A DNA stretch of 36,816 nt from an uncultured Bacteroidales bacterium (lineage in GTDB: Bacteria; Bacteroidota; Bacteroidia; Bacteroidales; P3). The stretch covers positions 1 through 36,816 of the forward strand of contig CAMOFI010000009.1 of assembly GCA_946613135.1 (NCBI GenBank), given 5' to 3'. Of this stretch, positions 1 to 7,824 are shown one piece after another. The first letter of the stretch is position 1. Each line of letters begins with the position of its first letter. A program made the translations under genes and the position numbers. The notes beneath the pieces are model-generated. The model ran no database searches, had not been told where the DNA came from, and saw only the letters and a list, made by a program, of their open reading frames with translations.

Positions 1-36
1 TAATATGTGAAATCTTAACGAGAGTTTATCGATGCC

Positions 37-61
37 CTCCCCAATAGCATAGGGGTTTTTC
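37..61 (+). terminator. weak terminator-like hairpin at the left edge
   Basis: A CCCC/GGGG stem (39-42 with 52-55) with a 9-nt loop is followed directly by a run of T. This is the shape of a weak intrinsic terminator for a + strand gene that would end before the window. The stem is only four pairs, so this is tentative. Confidence 0.3.
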
Positions 62-70
62 GCATGATTT

Positions 71-129
71 GATTTATTTCAGCGGTGCTGACTCGCTACA
101 TATGATTTATTCAGCGGAGCTGACTCGCT
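71..129. repeat. imperfect direct repeat, two copies
   Basis: Copy 1 (71-97) and copy 2 (104-129) share a GATTTATT(T)CAGCGG(T/A)GCTGACTCGCT core. They differ by one inserted T and one substitution, and 6 nt separate them. Each copy has AGCG/CGCT ends that could form a short hairpin. The repeat lies in a non-coding stretch beside a decayed gene. I do not recognise the family. Confidence 0.7.
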
Positions 130-185
130 GGGTCAACTTTGATTCATTTGTGCTCGCGACCTATGGTTCGCAGGCATACCACAAG

Positions 186-199
186 GCCTCTATCGAGGC
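186..199. repeat. small perfect inverted repeat
   Basis: GCCTC-TATC-GAGGC forms a 5-bp hairpin in the gene-free left region. No T run follows it, so a terminator role is not supported. Apart from this hairpin, the nearby direct repeats and the ATPase remnants, I see nothing in 1-287. Confidence 0.35.
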
Positions 200-287
200 A
201 GAACGTGTGAATGCGTAAATGCGTTAATACATTAGTAGGTTGTTGCACCACAAAAAATAGACACAAGAGGCAGAAAAATGGAATTAT

Positions 288-565
288 ATGGTTATAAAAA
301 GAGAGCAATACGTTGATAGTCTTGTTGGTTCAATGCATAATGGACTCATCAAGGTTGTAACAGGGATACGCCGATGCGGCAAGTCCTTTCTGCTGAATGA
401 GTTATTCCGCAAGAGACTGCAAGAGATGGAGATAAAAGAAGACAATATGCTTTTCCTCAACTCATAGTGTCGGGACATTTCCCTCCTATGTACGACGACA
501 ACGGTGTTTTGACAATAGGGCTTTTCCAATTCTTGACCAACCCGAATATCATTGAGCAGGTTTGA
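288..565 (+). pseudogene. remnant of an AAA ATPase (DUF4143 type) with its middle deleted
   Basis: An ATG at 288 opens a 59-codon frame ending at TAG 465-467. It begins MVIKREQYVDSL and carries a Walker A motif, GIRRCGKSFLL, the typical start of the 'AAA ATPase plus DUF4143' proteins common in Bacteroidales. Directly after, in another frame (about 461-565), the sequence reads HFPPMYDDNGVLTIGLFQFL and ends at TGA 563-565. That resembles the extreme C terminus of the same family. Intact members are about 400 residues, so roughly 300 codons, including Walker B and all of DUF4143, are missing between the two ends, and the ends are now out of frame. The simplest reading is one internal deletion with its junction near 460-470. 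The ORF track missed both pieces because they are short. The two end motifs are seen directly; the family assignment comes from recall of those motifs, without a search. Confidence 0.72.
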
Positions 566-616
566 TGTGGAAAAGCGGGCCGCAGAGCTGGAAACGATAT
601 GAGAGCACACAAACAC

Positions 617-649
617 AATAGCCTCGGCAATCCTTTTGCCGAGGCTATT
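617..649 (-). terminator. strong hairpin terminator downstream of fklB
   Basis: A perfect 14-bp stem, AATAGCCTCGGCAA (617-630) with TTGCCGAGGCTATT (636-649), encloses a 5-nt loop. It lies 34 nt past the stop of the - strand fklB gene. On that strand the sequence after the stem is T-rich (TTGTGTTTGTGTG), which suits an intrinsic terminator. Confidence 0.8.
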
Positions 650-683
650 GAATTATGAAACGTGCCTTAAGTCCTGAGCAACG

Positions 684-1292
684 TCAGACGATAGCCAGGA
701 GTTCGACAGTGAAAATCAATGCTGCATAAGGCGGAATCGAGTTGCCGGCACCGTGTTCGCCATAGCCCAACTGATAGGGAATGTAGAATTTGTATTTGGA
801 GCCGACCTTCATCATCTGTACACCCTCGGTCCATCCGGCAATAACCTGGCGCAGACCGAATTCGGCCGGCTGGTTGCGGCGATAGCTGCTGTCGAACACA
901 GTGCCGTCGATCAGAGTGCCCTCATAGTGGCAACGCACGGTGTCGCTGGCCGTAGGACGCGGACCGTTGCCCTCGGCCAAAACCTCGTACTGCAATCCGC
1001 TGCGGGTACAGAAAACGCCTTCGCGCTTGGCGTTCTCGGCCAGGAATGCCTCGCCTTCGCCTTTGGCTGCTTTGCCGCGCTCGGCAGCCTCGGCCTGCTG
1101 GAGGGCTTCCATCTCGGTGAAGAACTTGTCGAGGATGCTGTGCATCTCTTCGGTCGAGAGCTGGGCATTCTTACCAGTGAAAAGATCGCGTATGGCTGAT
1201 GCAAAGTCATCTACATTCAGACTCGTCTCGAGTCCCATATCCAACAATTGACGGCCAATATTATGGCCAAGTGCATAACTGAGTTTATCCAT
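684..1292 (-). CDS. fklB: FKBP-type peptidyl-prolyl cis-trans isomerase, FklB-like
   Basis: The 202-residue protein has the two-part FklB/FKBP22 layout. Residues 1 to about 90 form a helical dimerisation (FKBP_N) domain starting MDKLSYALGHNIGRQL. Residues about 98-202 form the FKBP catalytic domain with the family signatures VRCHYEGTLIDGTVFDSS, VIAGWTEGVQMM and YGEHGAGNSIPP. Length and sequence resemble E. coli FklB (206 residues). It has no signal peptide or lipobox, so a cytoplasmic prolyl isomerase/chaperone is expected, unlike periplasmic FkpA. The gene stands alone, divergent from leuS, and is followed by a strong terminator. A possible -7 box (TATTTTTG on the - strand, 1383-1390) lies about 90 nt upstream but has no obvious -33 partner. 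The + strand ORFs over this region are shadows. Confidence 0.93.
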   Translation of the reverse strand: MDKLSYALGHNIGRQLLDMGLETSLNVDDFASAIRDLFTGKNAQLSTEEMHSILDKFFTEMEALQQAEAAERGKAAKGEGEAFLAENAKREGVFCTRSGLQYEVLAEGNGPRPTASDTVRCHYEGTLIDGTVFDSSYRRNQPAEFGLRQVIAGWTEGVQMMKVGSKYKFYIPYQLGYGEHGAGNSIPPYAALIFTVELLAIV

Positions 1293-1382
1293 TTAGAATT
1301 AAAATTATAAATAAAATTAAAAACTGAGAATTAGGTCTTAATATTTGTGAATTGAGGAATTTCTGCATTGTTTTTGGATTTG

Positions 1383-1390
1383 CAAAAATA
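1383..1390 (-). promoter_or_regulatory. possible -7 box for fklB
   Basis: On the - strand this reads TATTTTTG, matching the Bacteroidota -7 pattern TAnnTTTG, about 90 nt upstream of the fklB start. I see no TTG about 20 nt further upstream, so the call is weak. Confidence 0.3.
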
Positions 1391-1395
1391 CTAAA

Positions 1396-1430
1396 TTTTG
1401 TTGTAATAAAGATTTTTGTGTAAATTTGCA
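1396..1430 (+). promoter_or_regulatory. Bacteroidota-type promoter for the leuS operon
   Basis: TTTTG ending at 1400 (-33 element) is separated by 20 nt from TAAATTTG at 1421-1428 (-7 element). This fits the TTG-N19-21-TAnnTTTG consensus of the primary sigma factor in Bacteroidota. Transcription would start around 1435, giving a leader of about 85 nt before the leuS ATG. Confidence 0.7.
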
Positions 1431-1521
1431 GTTTGTATTTTTAAACTTGTAAAACACATCATATTGGATAACAATGATTTATTTTACAAGTACCGAACAA
1501 ACCACTTTGAAAGACTGAAAG

Positions 1522-4383
1522 ATGGACTACAATTTTAACGAAATCGAACCCAAATGGCAGCAGTATTGGCGCGACCAACACACCTACCATGTGGAAAACA
1601 AATCGGATAAGCCTCATTTTTATGTACTCGACATGTTCCCCTACCCTTCGGGAGCGGGACTGCATGTGGGTCACCCTCTTGGCTACATCGCAAGCGACAT
1701 CTACGCCCGCTACAAGCGTCTGCGCGGATTCAACGTGCTGCACCCCATGGGCTACGACGCCTATGGTCTGCCGGCTGAGCAGTACGCCATACAGACGGGC
1801 CAGCATCCGGCCATCACCACAGAACAAAACATCAAGCGCTACCGCGAGCAGCTGGACAAAATAGGCTTCAGTTTCGACTGGAGCCGCGAGGTTCGTACCT
1901 GTGACCCGCAGTACTACAAGTGGACACAATGGACTTTCATCCAACTCTTTAACCACTACTACGACGAAGAGCAGCAGAAAGCCCGCCCAATAAGCGAACT
2001 GGTCGCAAAGCTGGACAATGAGAACCCCGACATCGACGGCAAACACTGGAGCGACATGGACGAGAAGGATCGCCAGAACTACCTGATGAACTTCCGTCTG
2101 GCATACCTTGCCGACATCCCTGTCAACTGGTGCGCCGAGCTGGGCACGGTACTGGCCAACGACGAAGTGGTCAACGGCCTCAGCGTGCGTGGCGGCTACC
2201 CCGTCGAGCGCAAGCTGATGCGCCAATGGAGCCTACGCATCACCGCCTACGCCCAACGCTTGGTCGACGGGCTGGAGCAGGTGGACTGGACCGACTCGCT
2301 CAAAGAGATTCAGCGCAACTGGATAGGCCGCAGCGAGGGCGCAGCCGTATGGTTCCCGCTGGATGTTCCGACCAACGCCAACGTGTTGCCTGGCGCACAG
2401 GCCTATATGCCGCAATTCGACCCGCAACCAGTACCCAGTTTCGAGATCTTCACCACCCGCCCCGACACCATCTTCGGCGTCACCTTCATGGTGCTCTGTC
2501 CTGAACATGAGCTGATAGACCAAATCACCACGCCCGACCGCAAGGCCGAGGTCGAGGAATACGTCACATGGGCCAAGAACCGCAGCGAGCGCGAACGCCA
2601 AGCCGAGGTCAAGAAAGTGAGCGGCGTATTCACCGGTGCCTACGCCATCAACCCACTGACAGAAGAGAAAATACCCATCTGGGTGAGCGACTACGTGCTG
2701 GCAGGCTACGGCACAGGTGCCATCATGGCAGTGCCGGCCCACGACAGCCGCGACTTCGCCTTTGCACGCCATTTCGACCTGCCTATCCGTCAGGTGGTGT
2801 CGCTCGAAAAGGATGTCACCTCCGACCCGGCGACGTGGTCCGAAAGCATGGATGCCAAGACCGGCTATTCGGTCAACAGCGGCTTCGTAAGCGGCATGAA
2901 AGTCAAAGAAGCCATGGCCGCAGTGATAGACAAAATAGAAGAGATGGGCATAGGCCACCGCACCGTCAACTACCGCCTGCGCGACGCCATATTCAGCCGC
3001 CAGCGCTACTGGGGCGAACCCTTCCCCATCTACTATAAAGAGGGCATCCCCTACCCCATTCCCGAAGAATGCCTGCCGCTGGAGCTGCCTGAGGTGAAGG
3101 ACTTCAAACCCACCGCAACAGGCGAGCCTCCGCTGGGCCATGCCGAATGCTGGGCATGGGACGAGGCCAACAAGTGCATCGTAAGCAAATCGCTCATCGA
3201 CGGCAAAACCATCTTCCCGCTCGAACTGAGCACAATGCCCGGATTTGCAGGCAGCAGCGGATACTACCTGCGCTATATGGACCCGAGCAACGACAAGGAA
3301 TACTTCTCGCACCAGGCCGTAGGCTACTGGCAGAACGTGGACCTCTACGTCGGTGGCGCCGAGCATGGCACTGGCCACCTTATATATGCACGCTTCTGGA
3401 ACAAATTCCTCTTCGACATCGGTCTTGCCGTGAAAGAGGAGCCGTTCCAGAAACTCGTCAACCAGGGTATGATTCAAGGCCGGTCGAGCTTTGTCTATCG
3501 CTCAAAGGCCGACAACAAGCTCTTCGTTTCCAAAGGCCTCGTCAAAGACCCTGACAGCGTGACCCCCATTCATGTCGACATCAACATCGTCGACAACGAC
3601 ATACTCGACATCGAACGCTTCCGCCAGTGGCGTCCCGAATTCGCCGACGCTCGCTTCGAACTCGAAGACGGCAAATACATCTGCGGATGGGAGATCGAGA
3701 AAATGTCGAAATCGATGTTCAACGTACAGAACCCCGACGACCTCGTTGCACGCTACGGCGCCGACACGCTGCGCATGTACGAGATGTTCCTCGGCCCTGT
3801 CGAACAGGCCAAGCCGTGGGACACCAAGGGCATCGAAGGCGTATTCCGCTTCTTCAAGAAATTCTGGCGTCTTTTCCACGACGAGGGCAACAACTTTGCC
3901 GTCAGCGACGAGACACCGACCAAAGAAGAACTGAAAATCCTGCACCAAACCATAAAGAAAGTCACCGACGACATAGAGCGTTTCTCGTTCAACACAAGCG
4001 TCAGCACATTCATGATTTGTGCCAACGACCTTGCTTCGCTGAAATGCAACAAACGGGCCATCCTCGAACCGCTTACCATACTGATTGCCCCATTCGCCCC
4101 ACACATCGCCGAAGAGCTGTGGCACCTTTTGGGAAACACCGAGTCGGTTTGTAAGGCCGAATGGCCGCAATTCGACGAAGGTCAGCTGGTGGAAGACTCC
4201 TTCACCTACCCCGTCTCGTTCAACGGGAAAATGCGATTCACCCTTGAACTGCCCGCCAACTGCACACAAGACGACGCCATCGCTGCCGTCAAAGAACTGC
4301 CCGAAACACAGAAGTGGCTTGCAGGCAAGGAACCCAAGAAAATCATTTTCGTACCTAAACGAATTATCAATATAGTATGCTAA
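1522..4383 (+). CDS. leuS: leucyl-tRNA synthetase
   Basis: This 953-residue class I aminoacyl-tRNA synthetase charges tRNA-Leu in the cytoplasm. The HIGH-type motif is HVGH at residues 48-51 within [16 protein letters not shown]. The CP1 editing domain includes [20 protein letters not shown] (about 310-330), and the KMSKS loop is intact at 727-731. The C-terminal part carries the anticodon-binding domain and ends PKRIINIVC. Length is slightly above E. coli LeuS (860), as is usual in Bacteroidota. The ATG at 1522 is preceded by an A-rich stretch without a Shine-Dalgarno. The last 7 nt overlap nusB, suggesting translational coupling. Codons strongly favour C or G in third position, as expected for a highly expressed gene. 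The long - strand ORFs here (for example 2233-3477) are shadows. Confidence 0.98.
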   Translation: MDYNFNEIEPKWQQYWRDQHTYHVENKSDKPHFYVLDMFPYPSGAGLHVGHPLGYIASDIYARYKRLRGFNVLHPMGYDAYGLPAEQYAIQTGQHPAITTEQNIKRYREQLDKIGFSFDWSREVRTCDPQYYKWTQWTFIQLFNHYYDEEQQKARPISELVAKLDNENPDIDGKHWSDMDEKDRQNYLMNFRLAYLADIPVNWCAELGTVLANDEVVNGLSVRGGYPVERKLMRQWSLRITAYAQRLVDGLEQVDWTDSLKEIQRNWIGRSEGAAVWFPLDVPTNANVLPGAQAYMPQFDPQPVPSFEIFTTRPDTIFGVTFMVLCPEHELIDQITTPDRKAEVEEYVTWAKNRSERERQAEVKKVSGVFTGAYAINPLTEEKIPIWVSDYVLAGYGTGAIMAVPAHDSRDFAFARHFDLPIRQVVSLEKDVTSDPATWSESMDAKTGYSVNSGFVSGMKVKEAMAAVIDKIEEMGIGHRTVNYRLRDAIFSRQRYWGEPFPIYYKEGIPYPIPEECLPLELPEVKDFKPTATGEPPLGHAECWAWDEANKCIVSKSLIDGKTIFPLELSTMPGFAGSSGYYLRYMDPSNDKEYFSHQAVGYWQNVDLYVGGAEHGTGHLIYARFWNKFLFDIGLAVKEEPFQKLVNQGMIQGRSSFVYRSKADNKLFVSKGLVKDPDSVTPIHVDINIVDNDILDIERFRQWRPEFADARFELEDGKYICGWEIEKMSKSMFNVQNPDDLVARYGADTLRMYEMFLGPVEQAKPWDTKGIEGVFRFFKKFWRLFHDEGNNFAVSDETPTKEELKILHQTIKKVTDDIERFSFNTSVSTFMICANDLASLKCNKRAILEPLTILIAPFAPHIAEELWHLLGNTESVCKAEWPQFDEGQLVEDSFTYPVSFNGKMRFTLELPANCTQDDAIAAVKELPETQKWLAGKEPKKIIFVPKRIINIVC

Positions 4384-5351
4384 GCAGACATTTTTTGCGT
4401 GCAAAAGCCCTGCAGACGGTATATGCAGGCGTGACCAACCAGTACACAACGACTGACGAAATAGTCAAGTGCTTTGACTACAACGTACTACGGCTCAACG
4501 ATTTGGGCATAATACAACTCAGCACGCTGGGTCAGTTAGCCTTTACTGCCGAAAAGGTCATAGAAGCAGAAATGCAGAAATTCAGTTCGCAGCAAGTGGA
4601 GATTGAATTGCTGAAACCTTTGGCAAACAACTTGTTTATATCGCGTCTGGAAAGCGGTTTTGAGTTGAGGCAGCAGATCAACAGGTTACACATTGACTGG
4701 TCGAACAACTTCGATGTCTTCCGCAAGATTCTGAACGCTTTCAAGGTTTCGCAGCCCTACAAGGACTATGTTGCGGCTGGCGACTTTTCGTTTGTCAGCG
4801 ACCGCAATATCGCTATTGCTGCTTTCAAGATGCTTATCAACGACAGCACGCTGCGCGACATAATCTTCGAGCGGGATTTGATGTGGGAAGATGATTTCGA
4901 CCAGATTGCACAATATGTGTATATGATGCTCAAGGAATTTGACGAGGAACACACCAACGAGGCTACTCCTTGCCCGTTGGTATACGACCGACGCAACGAG
5001 AATGAGGCTGATGCGTATGATTTTGCGCGGAAACTGGCAGTAGACACATTCAAGCACATTGACGATGTGGAGCCAATGATACGCAAGCACCTGCAGAATT
5101 GGGATTTTGAGCGAGTGGCATTGATGGACATACTGCTGATCAACATGGCAGTGACGGAGTTTACATGCTGTCCGTCGATCCCTGAGCGGGTTACGGTAGA
5201 CGAATATATAGAGCTGTCGAAAGAATTCTCGACAGAGAAAAGCAAACTGTTTATCAACGGAATACTTGACAAGATACTTATCGAGTTGCGGGTGGCCGGC
5301 AGAGTTGTGAAGGACGAACGCGGAATGTACGATCCCGAACTTGAAAAATAA
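4377..5351 (+). CDS. nusB: NusB-family transcription antitermination protein, long Bacteroidota form
   Basis: The 324-residue protein is more than twice the length of E. coli NusB (139). The C-terminal part (about 230-315) carries the NusB fold with [20 protein letters not shown], a proline-rich turn ([20 protein letters not shown]) and the ending [13 protein letters not shown]. The N-terminal part starts [17 protein letters not shown], which resembles the NusB beginning, so the domain seems split by a long helical insertion. NusB binds BoxA RNA with NusE (ribosomal protein S10) in rRNA antitermination complexes. The start overlaps the leuS stop region by 7 nt, and the DUF1573 gene follows 14 nt later. 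The role of the insertion is unknown to me. Extended NusB proteins are usual in this phylum. Confidence 0.9.
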   Translation: MLSRHFLRAKALQTVYAGVTNQYTTTDEIVKCFDYNVLRLNDLGIIQLSTLGQLAFTAEKVIEAEMQKFSSQQVEIELLKPLANNLFISRLESGFELRQQINRLHIDWSNNFDVFRKILNAFKVSQPYKDYVAAGDFSFVSDRNIAIAAFKMLINDSTLRDIIFERDLMWEDDFDQIAQYVYMMLKEFDEEHTNEATPCPLVYDRRNENEADAYDFARKLAVDTFKHIDDVEPMIRKHLQNWDFERVALMDILLINMAVTEFTCCPSIPERVTVDEYIELSKEFSTEKSKLFINGILDKILIELRVAGRVVKDERGMYDPELEK

Positions 5352-5365
5352 GCATAAAGAAACAA

Positions 5366-5806
5366 ATGAAGACAATAGGACATTTTATTATGGCTGCGCT
5401 GCTGCTTGCGACCCTATCGTGCGGCAACAACGGAACTGCGGATGTGGACATCATAAAGAACCCGAACAGCGCAAACGGATACGACGAGAGCGAGAAGATG
5501 CCGCGCATTACATTCGAAACGGACATGCACGACTTCGGTCAGCTGATGGCCGGGGAAAACATCTCGTACAGCTTCAAGTTTACGAACACAGGCAATGCCG
5601 ACCTGGTGATAAGCGGATGCGACGCTTCGTGCGGATGCACAGTGGCCGACTACCCGCGGGAACGCATTGCGCCAGGCGGGACGGGCTATGTGACGGTCTC
5701 GTTCAAATCGCAAGGCATGTCGGGCTATCAGGTGAAGGAGGTTGTTGTTGCAACCAACGCACAACCGGCAAGGACTAAGCTCCGCATAATGGCAACAGTC
5801 AGATAA
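5366..5806 (+). CDS. DUF1573 lipoprotein
   Basis: The 146-residue protein starts with a lipoprotein signal, MKTIGHFIMAALLLATLSCG, with the lipobox cysteine at residue 19. The mature part has the DUF1573 hallmarks: a (H)DFGQLMAGE segment, an FKFTNTGNADLVI beta segment and a cysteine-containing loop SGCDASCGCTVADYP. The fold is probably an immunoglobulin-like (ASH/MSP-like) sandwich. The molecular role of DUF1573 proteins is not established; the signal places it in the cell envelope. It lies between nusB (14 nt) and yajC (53 nt), an order I recall as common in Bacteroidales. Confidence 0.88.
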   Translation: MKTIGHFIMAALLLATLSCGNNGTADVDIIKNPNSANGYDESEKMPRITFETDMHDFGQLMAGENISYSFKFTNTGNADLVISGCDASCGCTVADYPRERIAPGGTGYVTVSFKSQGMSGYQVKEVVVATNAQPARTKLRIMATVR

Positions 5807-5859
5807 AAACAAATGTTAAGTTTTATTTAAGAATCAATCAACAATAATAGTATAAAAAA

Positions 5860-6189
5860 ATGAACATCAACTTTATTCTTCTTCAAGCACAAGGTGCTGC
5901 CGGCAGCAGTGGCAGCGGACTGATTATGATCATCCTCCTTTTTGTTGTGATGTGGCTGCTTATGATAAGGCCGCAAAACAAGAGAGCCAAAGAGGAAGCA
6001 AAAATGCGCTCGCAGCTAAAGAAGGGCGACCGTGTGCTCTGCGCTGGCGGCATATACGGCAAAGTGCATTCTGTCAACGAAACCACTATCGATGTGGAGA
6101 TATCGAACGGCGTTGTAATCACTGTCGAAAAAAATTTCATACAGGCTGTGACCACAGGAGACAATACTGTGGAGGAGAAAAAACAGTAG
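5860..6189 (+). CDS. yajC: preprotein translocase subunit YajC
   Basis: The 109-residue protein has one N-terminal membrane segment (about 20-40, GLIMIILLFVVMWLLMI) followed by the YajC hallmark RPQNKRAKEE and a small cytoplasmic beta domain (KGDRVLCAGGIYGKVHSV). YajC associates with SecDF and the SecYEG translocon in the inner membrane. No secDF lies in the window. The start is a single ATG after an A-rich leader. The ybbR-like gene begins 3 nt after its stop, so the two are almost certainly co-transcribed. Confidence 0.95.
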   Translation: MNINFILLQAQGAAGSSGSGLIMIILLFVVMWLLMIRPQNKRAKEEAKMRSQLKKGDRVLCAGGIYGKVHSVNETTIDVEISNGVVITVEKNFIQAVTTGDNTVEEKKQ

Positions 6190-6192
6190 TCG

Positions 6193-7176
6193 ATGGGTAG
6201 TCGCATCATACAACGCATCAAACAGTCGCGTGGTTTTTGCTTCGCGGTGTTGGCTGTTGGATTGGTGTGGATAGTGTCGTCGATGTCGGAAAACCGCCAT
6301 TTTCGCGAGAACTACCATATTGTTTATGACGGGATAGACCGGTCGCGCTTTGCAATAATACAACTTGACAGTACAGCGACGCTGGACATTGTGAGCAACG
6401 GATTCAGAGCCTTCAACCGAGGGCTCAAGGACAACCATACAATCCATCTGAACGTGGCGAGATTTATCGGCAAAGACAGAGATTCGTCATCGGATATCCG
6501 GTTCACACTAAACACTGAAGAATATCTGGACATAATAAGGAAACAGATAGACATGCGAGGGGTGACAAGCATAGCACCTGTGAGCGCACAGCTCAATGTG
6601 CATCTGTCGCCCCGTAAGAGCAAGGCTTTTGTTCCTGACATCAGTCCGGTGAGCTTCCAGTTTGTCGACATGGTGGGACTATGTGGCGAACCAGTGGTGA
6701 GTCCCGACACGGTATGGCTATACGGGAGCCAAGAGTCGCTCGACAAAATCGACAGACTGATGGCTGCACACCAGACAATCAGAGACATCCGTCTGAGCGG
6801 CAAATACAAGATTCGGCTTGACACTATATGGCAGAAATACAAAGACCTGCATGTCTCTACACAAACTGTCGACATATATCTTCCCGTTGAGACCTTTATT
6901 GAGAAGAAAATCGAACTGCCCTTACAACTGCAGACAGGCAACGGGCTGAAGACCAAAGCGACAGACCGGGTGAAGATGTATCCTGCAAATATCGAAGTGA
7001 CATGTATCGTGCCGAGCAAGGACTACAACAGTATAAGTGCTGACGACTTCGTGGCAACAGCTACAATCAGGAGCGACACATCGTCGATGCTTGATCCTGT
7101 AGTTTCGTCGTATCCGGCCAACGTGCGCATCAAGTCGGTATATCCGGAACAGATTCAATATATTGTTATCAAGTAA
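6193..7176 (+). CDS. YbbR/CdaR-like domain protein
   Basis: The 327-residue protein has an N-terminal membrane anchor (about 14-34, GFCFAVLAVGLVWIVSSM) and a long extracytoplasmic region. Segments such as GEPVVSPDTVWLYGSQESLDKI and KMYPANIEVTCIVPSKDYNSI resemble YbbR repeats. In Firmicutes, YbbR (CdaR) regulates the diadenylate cyclase CdaA; no cdaA gene is visible here, so a link to c-di-AMP is only inference. The gene starts 3 nt after yajC and ends 24 nt before coaE. The family call rests on domain style and on the yajC-ybbR-coaE order, not on catalytic residues. Confidence 0.75.
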   Translation: MGSRIIQRIKQSRGFCFAVLAVGLVWIVSSMSENRHFRENYHIVYDGIDRSRFAIIQLDSTATLDIVSNGFRAFNRGLKDNHTIHLNVARFIGKDRDSSSDIRFTLNTEEYLDIIRKQIDMRGVTSIAPVSAQLNVHLSPRKSKAFVPDISPVSFQFVDMVGLCGEPVVSPDTVWLYGSQESLDKIDRLMAAHQTIRDIRLSGKYKIRLDTIWQKYKDLHVSTQTVDIYLPVETFIEKKIELPLQLQTGNGLKTKATDRVKMYPANIEVTCIVPSKDYNSISADDFVATATIRSDTSSMLDPVVSSYPANVRIKSVYPEQIQYIVIK

Positions 7177-7200
7177 GTATTAAGGGTTAAATGTTGAAAT

Positions 7201-7788
7201 ATGAAACTAATAGGGCTTACGGGAGGCATAGGTTGCGGGAAAACGACAGTGGTGCACGAGTTTGAGCGTATCGGCACGCCATGTTTTGTTGCCGACAGCC
7301 ATGCTGCGACATACTACGAGGATCCGTTATTTCTGGAAGAAGTCAGGCGGATATTTGGCGACAGTGTGTTCCGTAGCGACGGAAGTGCGGACAAGAGGGC
7401 TATAGCGAGCATAGTATTCAACGATGAGTCAAGAATGGAAGAGCTCAACAGACTGGTCCATCCACGTGTCATGCATGATTTCGCCATTTGGGCAGAGAGC
7501 CATGATGCGGCGACGCCATACGTAATCATTGAATCAGCGATTCTATATGAATACAATCTCGACAGGAAACTGGATGCCGTGATTGCCATATATCTGGATC
7601 GAGAAGAACGCATCAGCCGCCTTGCTGTCCGCGACAATGCATCGAGAGAACAGATCGAAGAGCGGATGCGCAACCAGCTTGCGGCAGAAGAGAAAATGGA
7701 CCGTGCCGACTATGTAATCCTTAACTACGAAGGCAACCCGCGCCAACGTCAAGTGGCCTATATCGACAGCCTTATAAGAAGTCTTTGA
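7201..7788 (+). CDS. coaE: dephospho-CoA kinase
   Basis: The 195-residue P-loop kinase phosphorylates dephospho-CoA at the 3'-hydroxyl, the last step of coenzyme A synthesis. Walker A GLTGGIGCGKTT is at residues 5-16. The lid and substrate regions include ADSHAA (about 31-36), NRLVHPRVM and the CoaE-type segment VIIESAILYE. RNQLAAEEKMDRADYVILNYEG near the C terminus is also typical. Length matches the family (about 200). It follows the ybbR-like gene by 24 nt and precedes the nfn-like fusion by 36 nt. Confidence 0.96.
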   Translation: MKLIGLTGGIGCGKTTVVHEFERIGTPCFVADSHAATYYEDPLFLEEVRRIFGDSVFRSDGSADKRAIASIVFNDESRMEELNRLVHPRVMHDFAIWAESHDAATPYVIIESAILYEYNLDRKLDAVIAIYLDREERISRLAVRDNASREQIEERMRNQLAAEEKMDRADYVILNYEGNPRQRQVAYIDSLIRSL

Positions 7789-7824
7789 TCCCCCCAAAAA
7801 AACTGAAACCTAAAACGATACATC

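Noticed and set aside
284-616. 110-residue - strand ORF over the ATPase remnant
   Set aside because: The recognisable protein motifs (Walker A, family C terminus) are on the + strand; the - strand frame shows none.
1-683. possible tRNA, CRISPR or insertion sequence at the left edge
   Set aside because: No cloverleaf, no regularly spaced repeats with unique spacers, and no transposase or terminal inverted repeats could be found.
2233-3477. 414-residue - strand ORF inside leuS
   Set aside because: It is the antisense shadow of a GC-rich, codon-biased gene whose + strand frame has all LeuS motifs. The protein has no recognisable domain.
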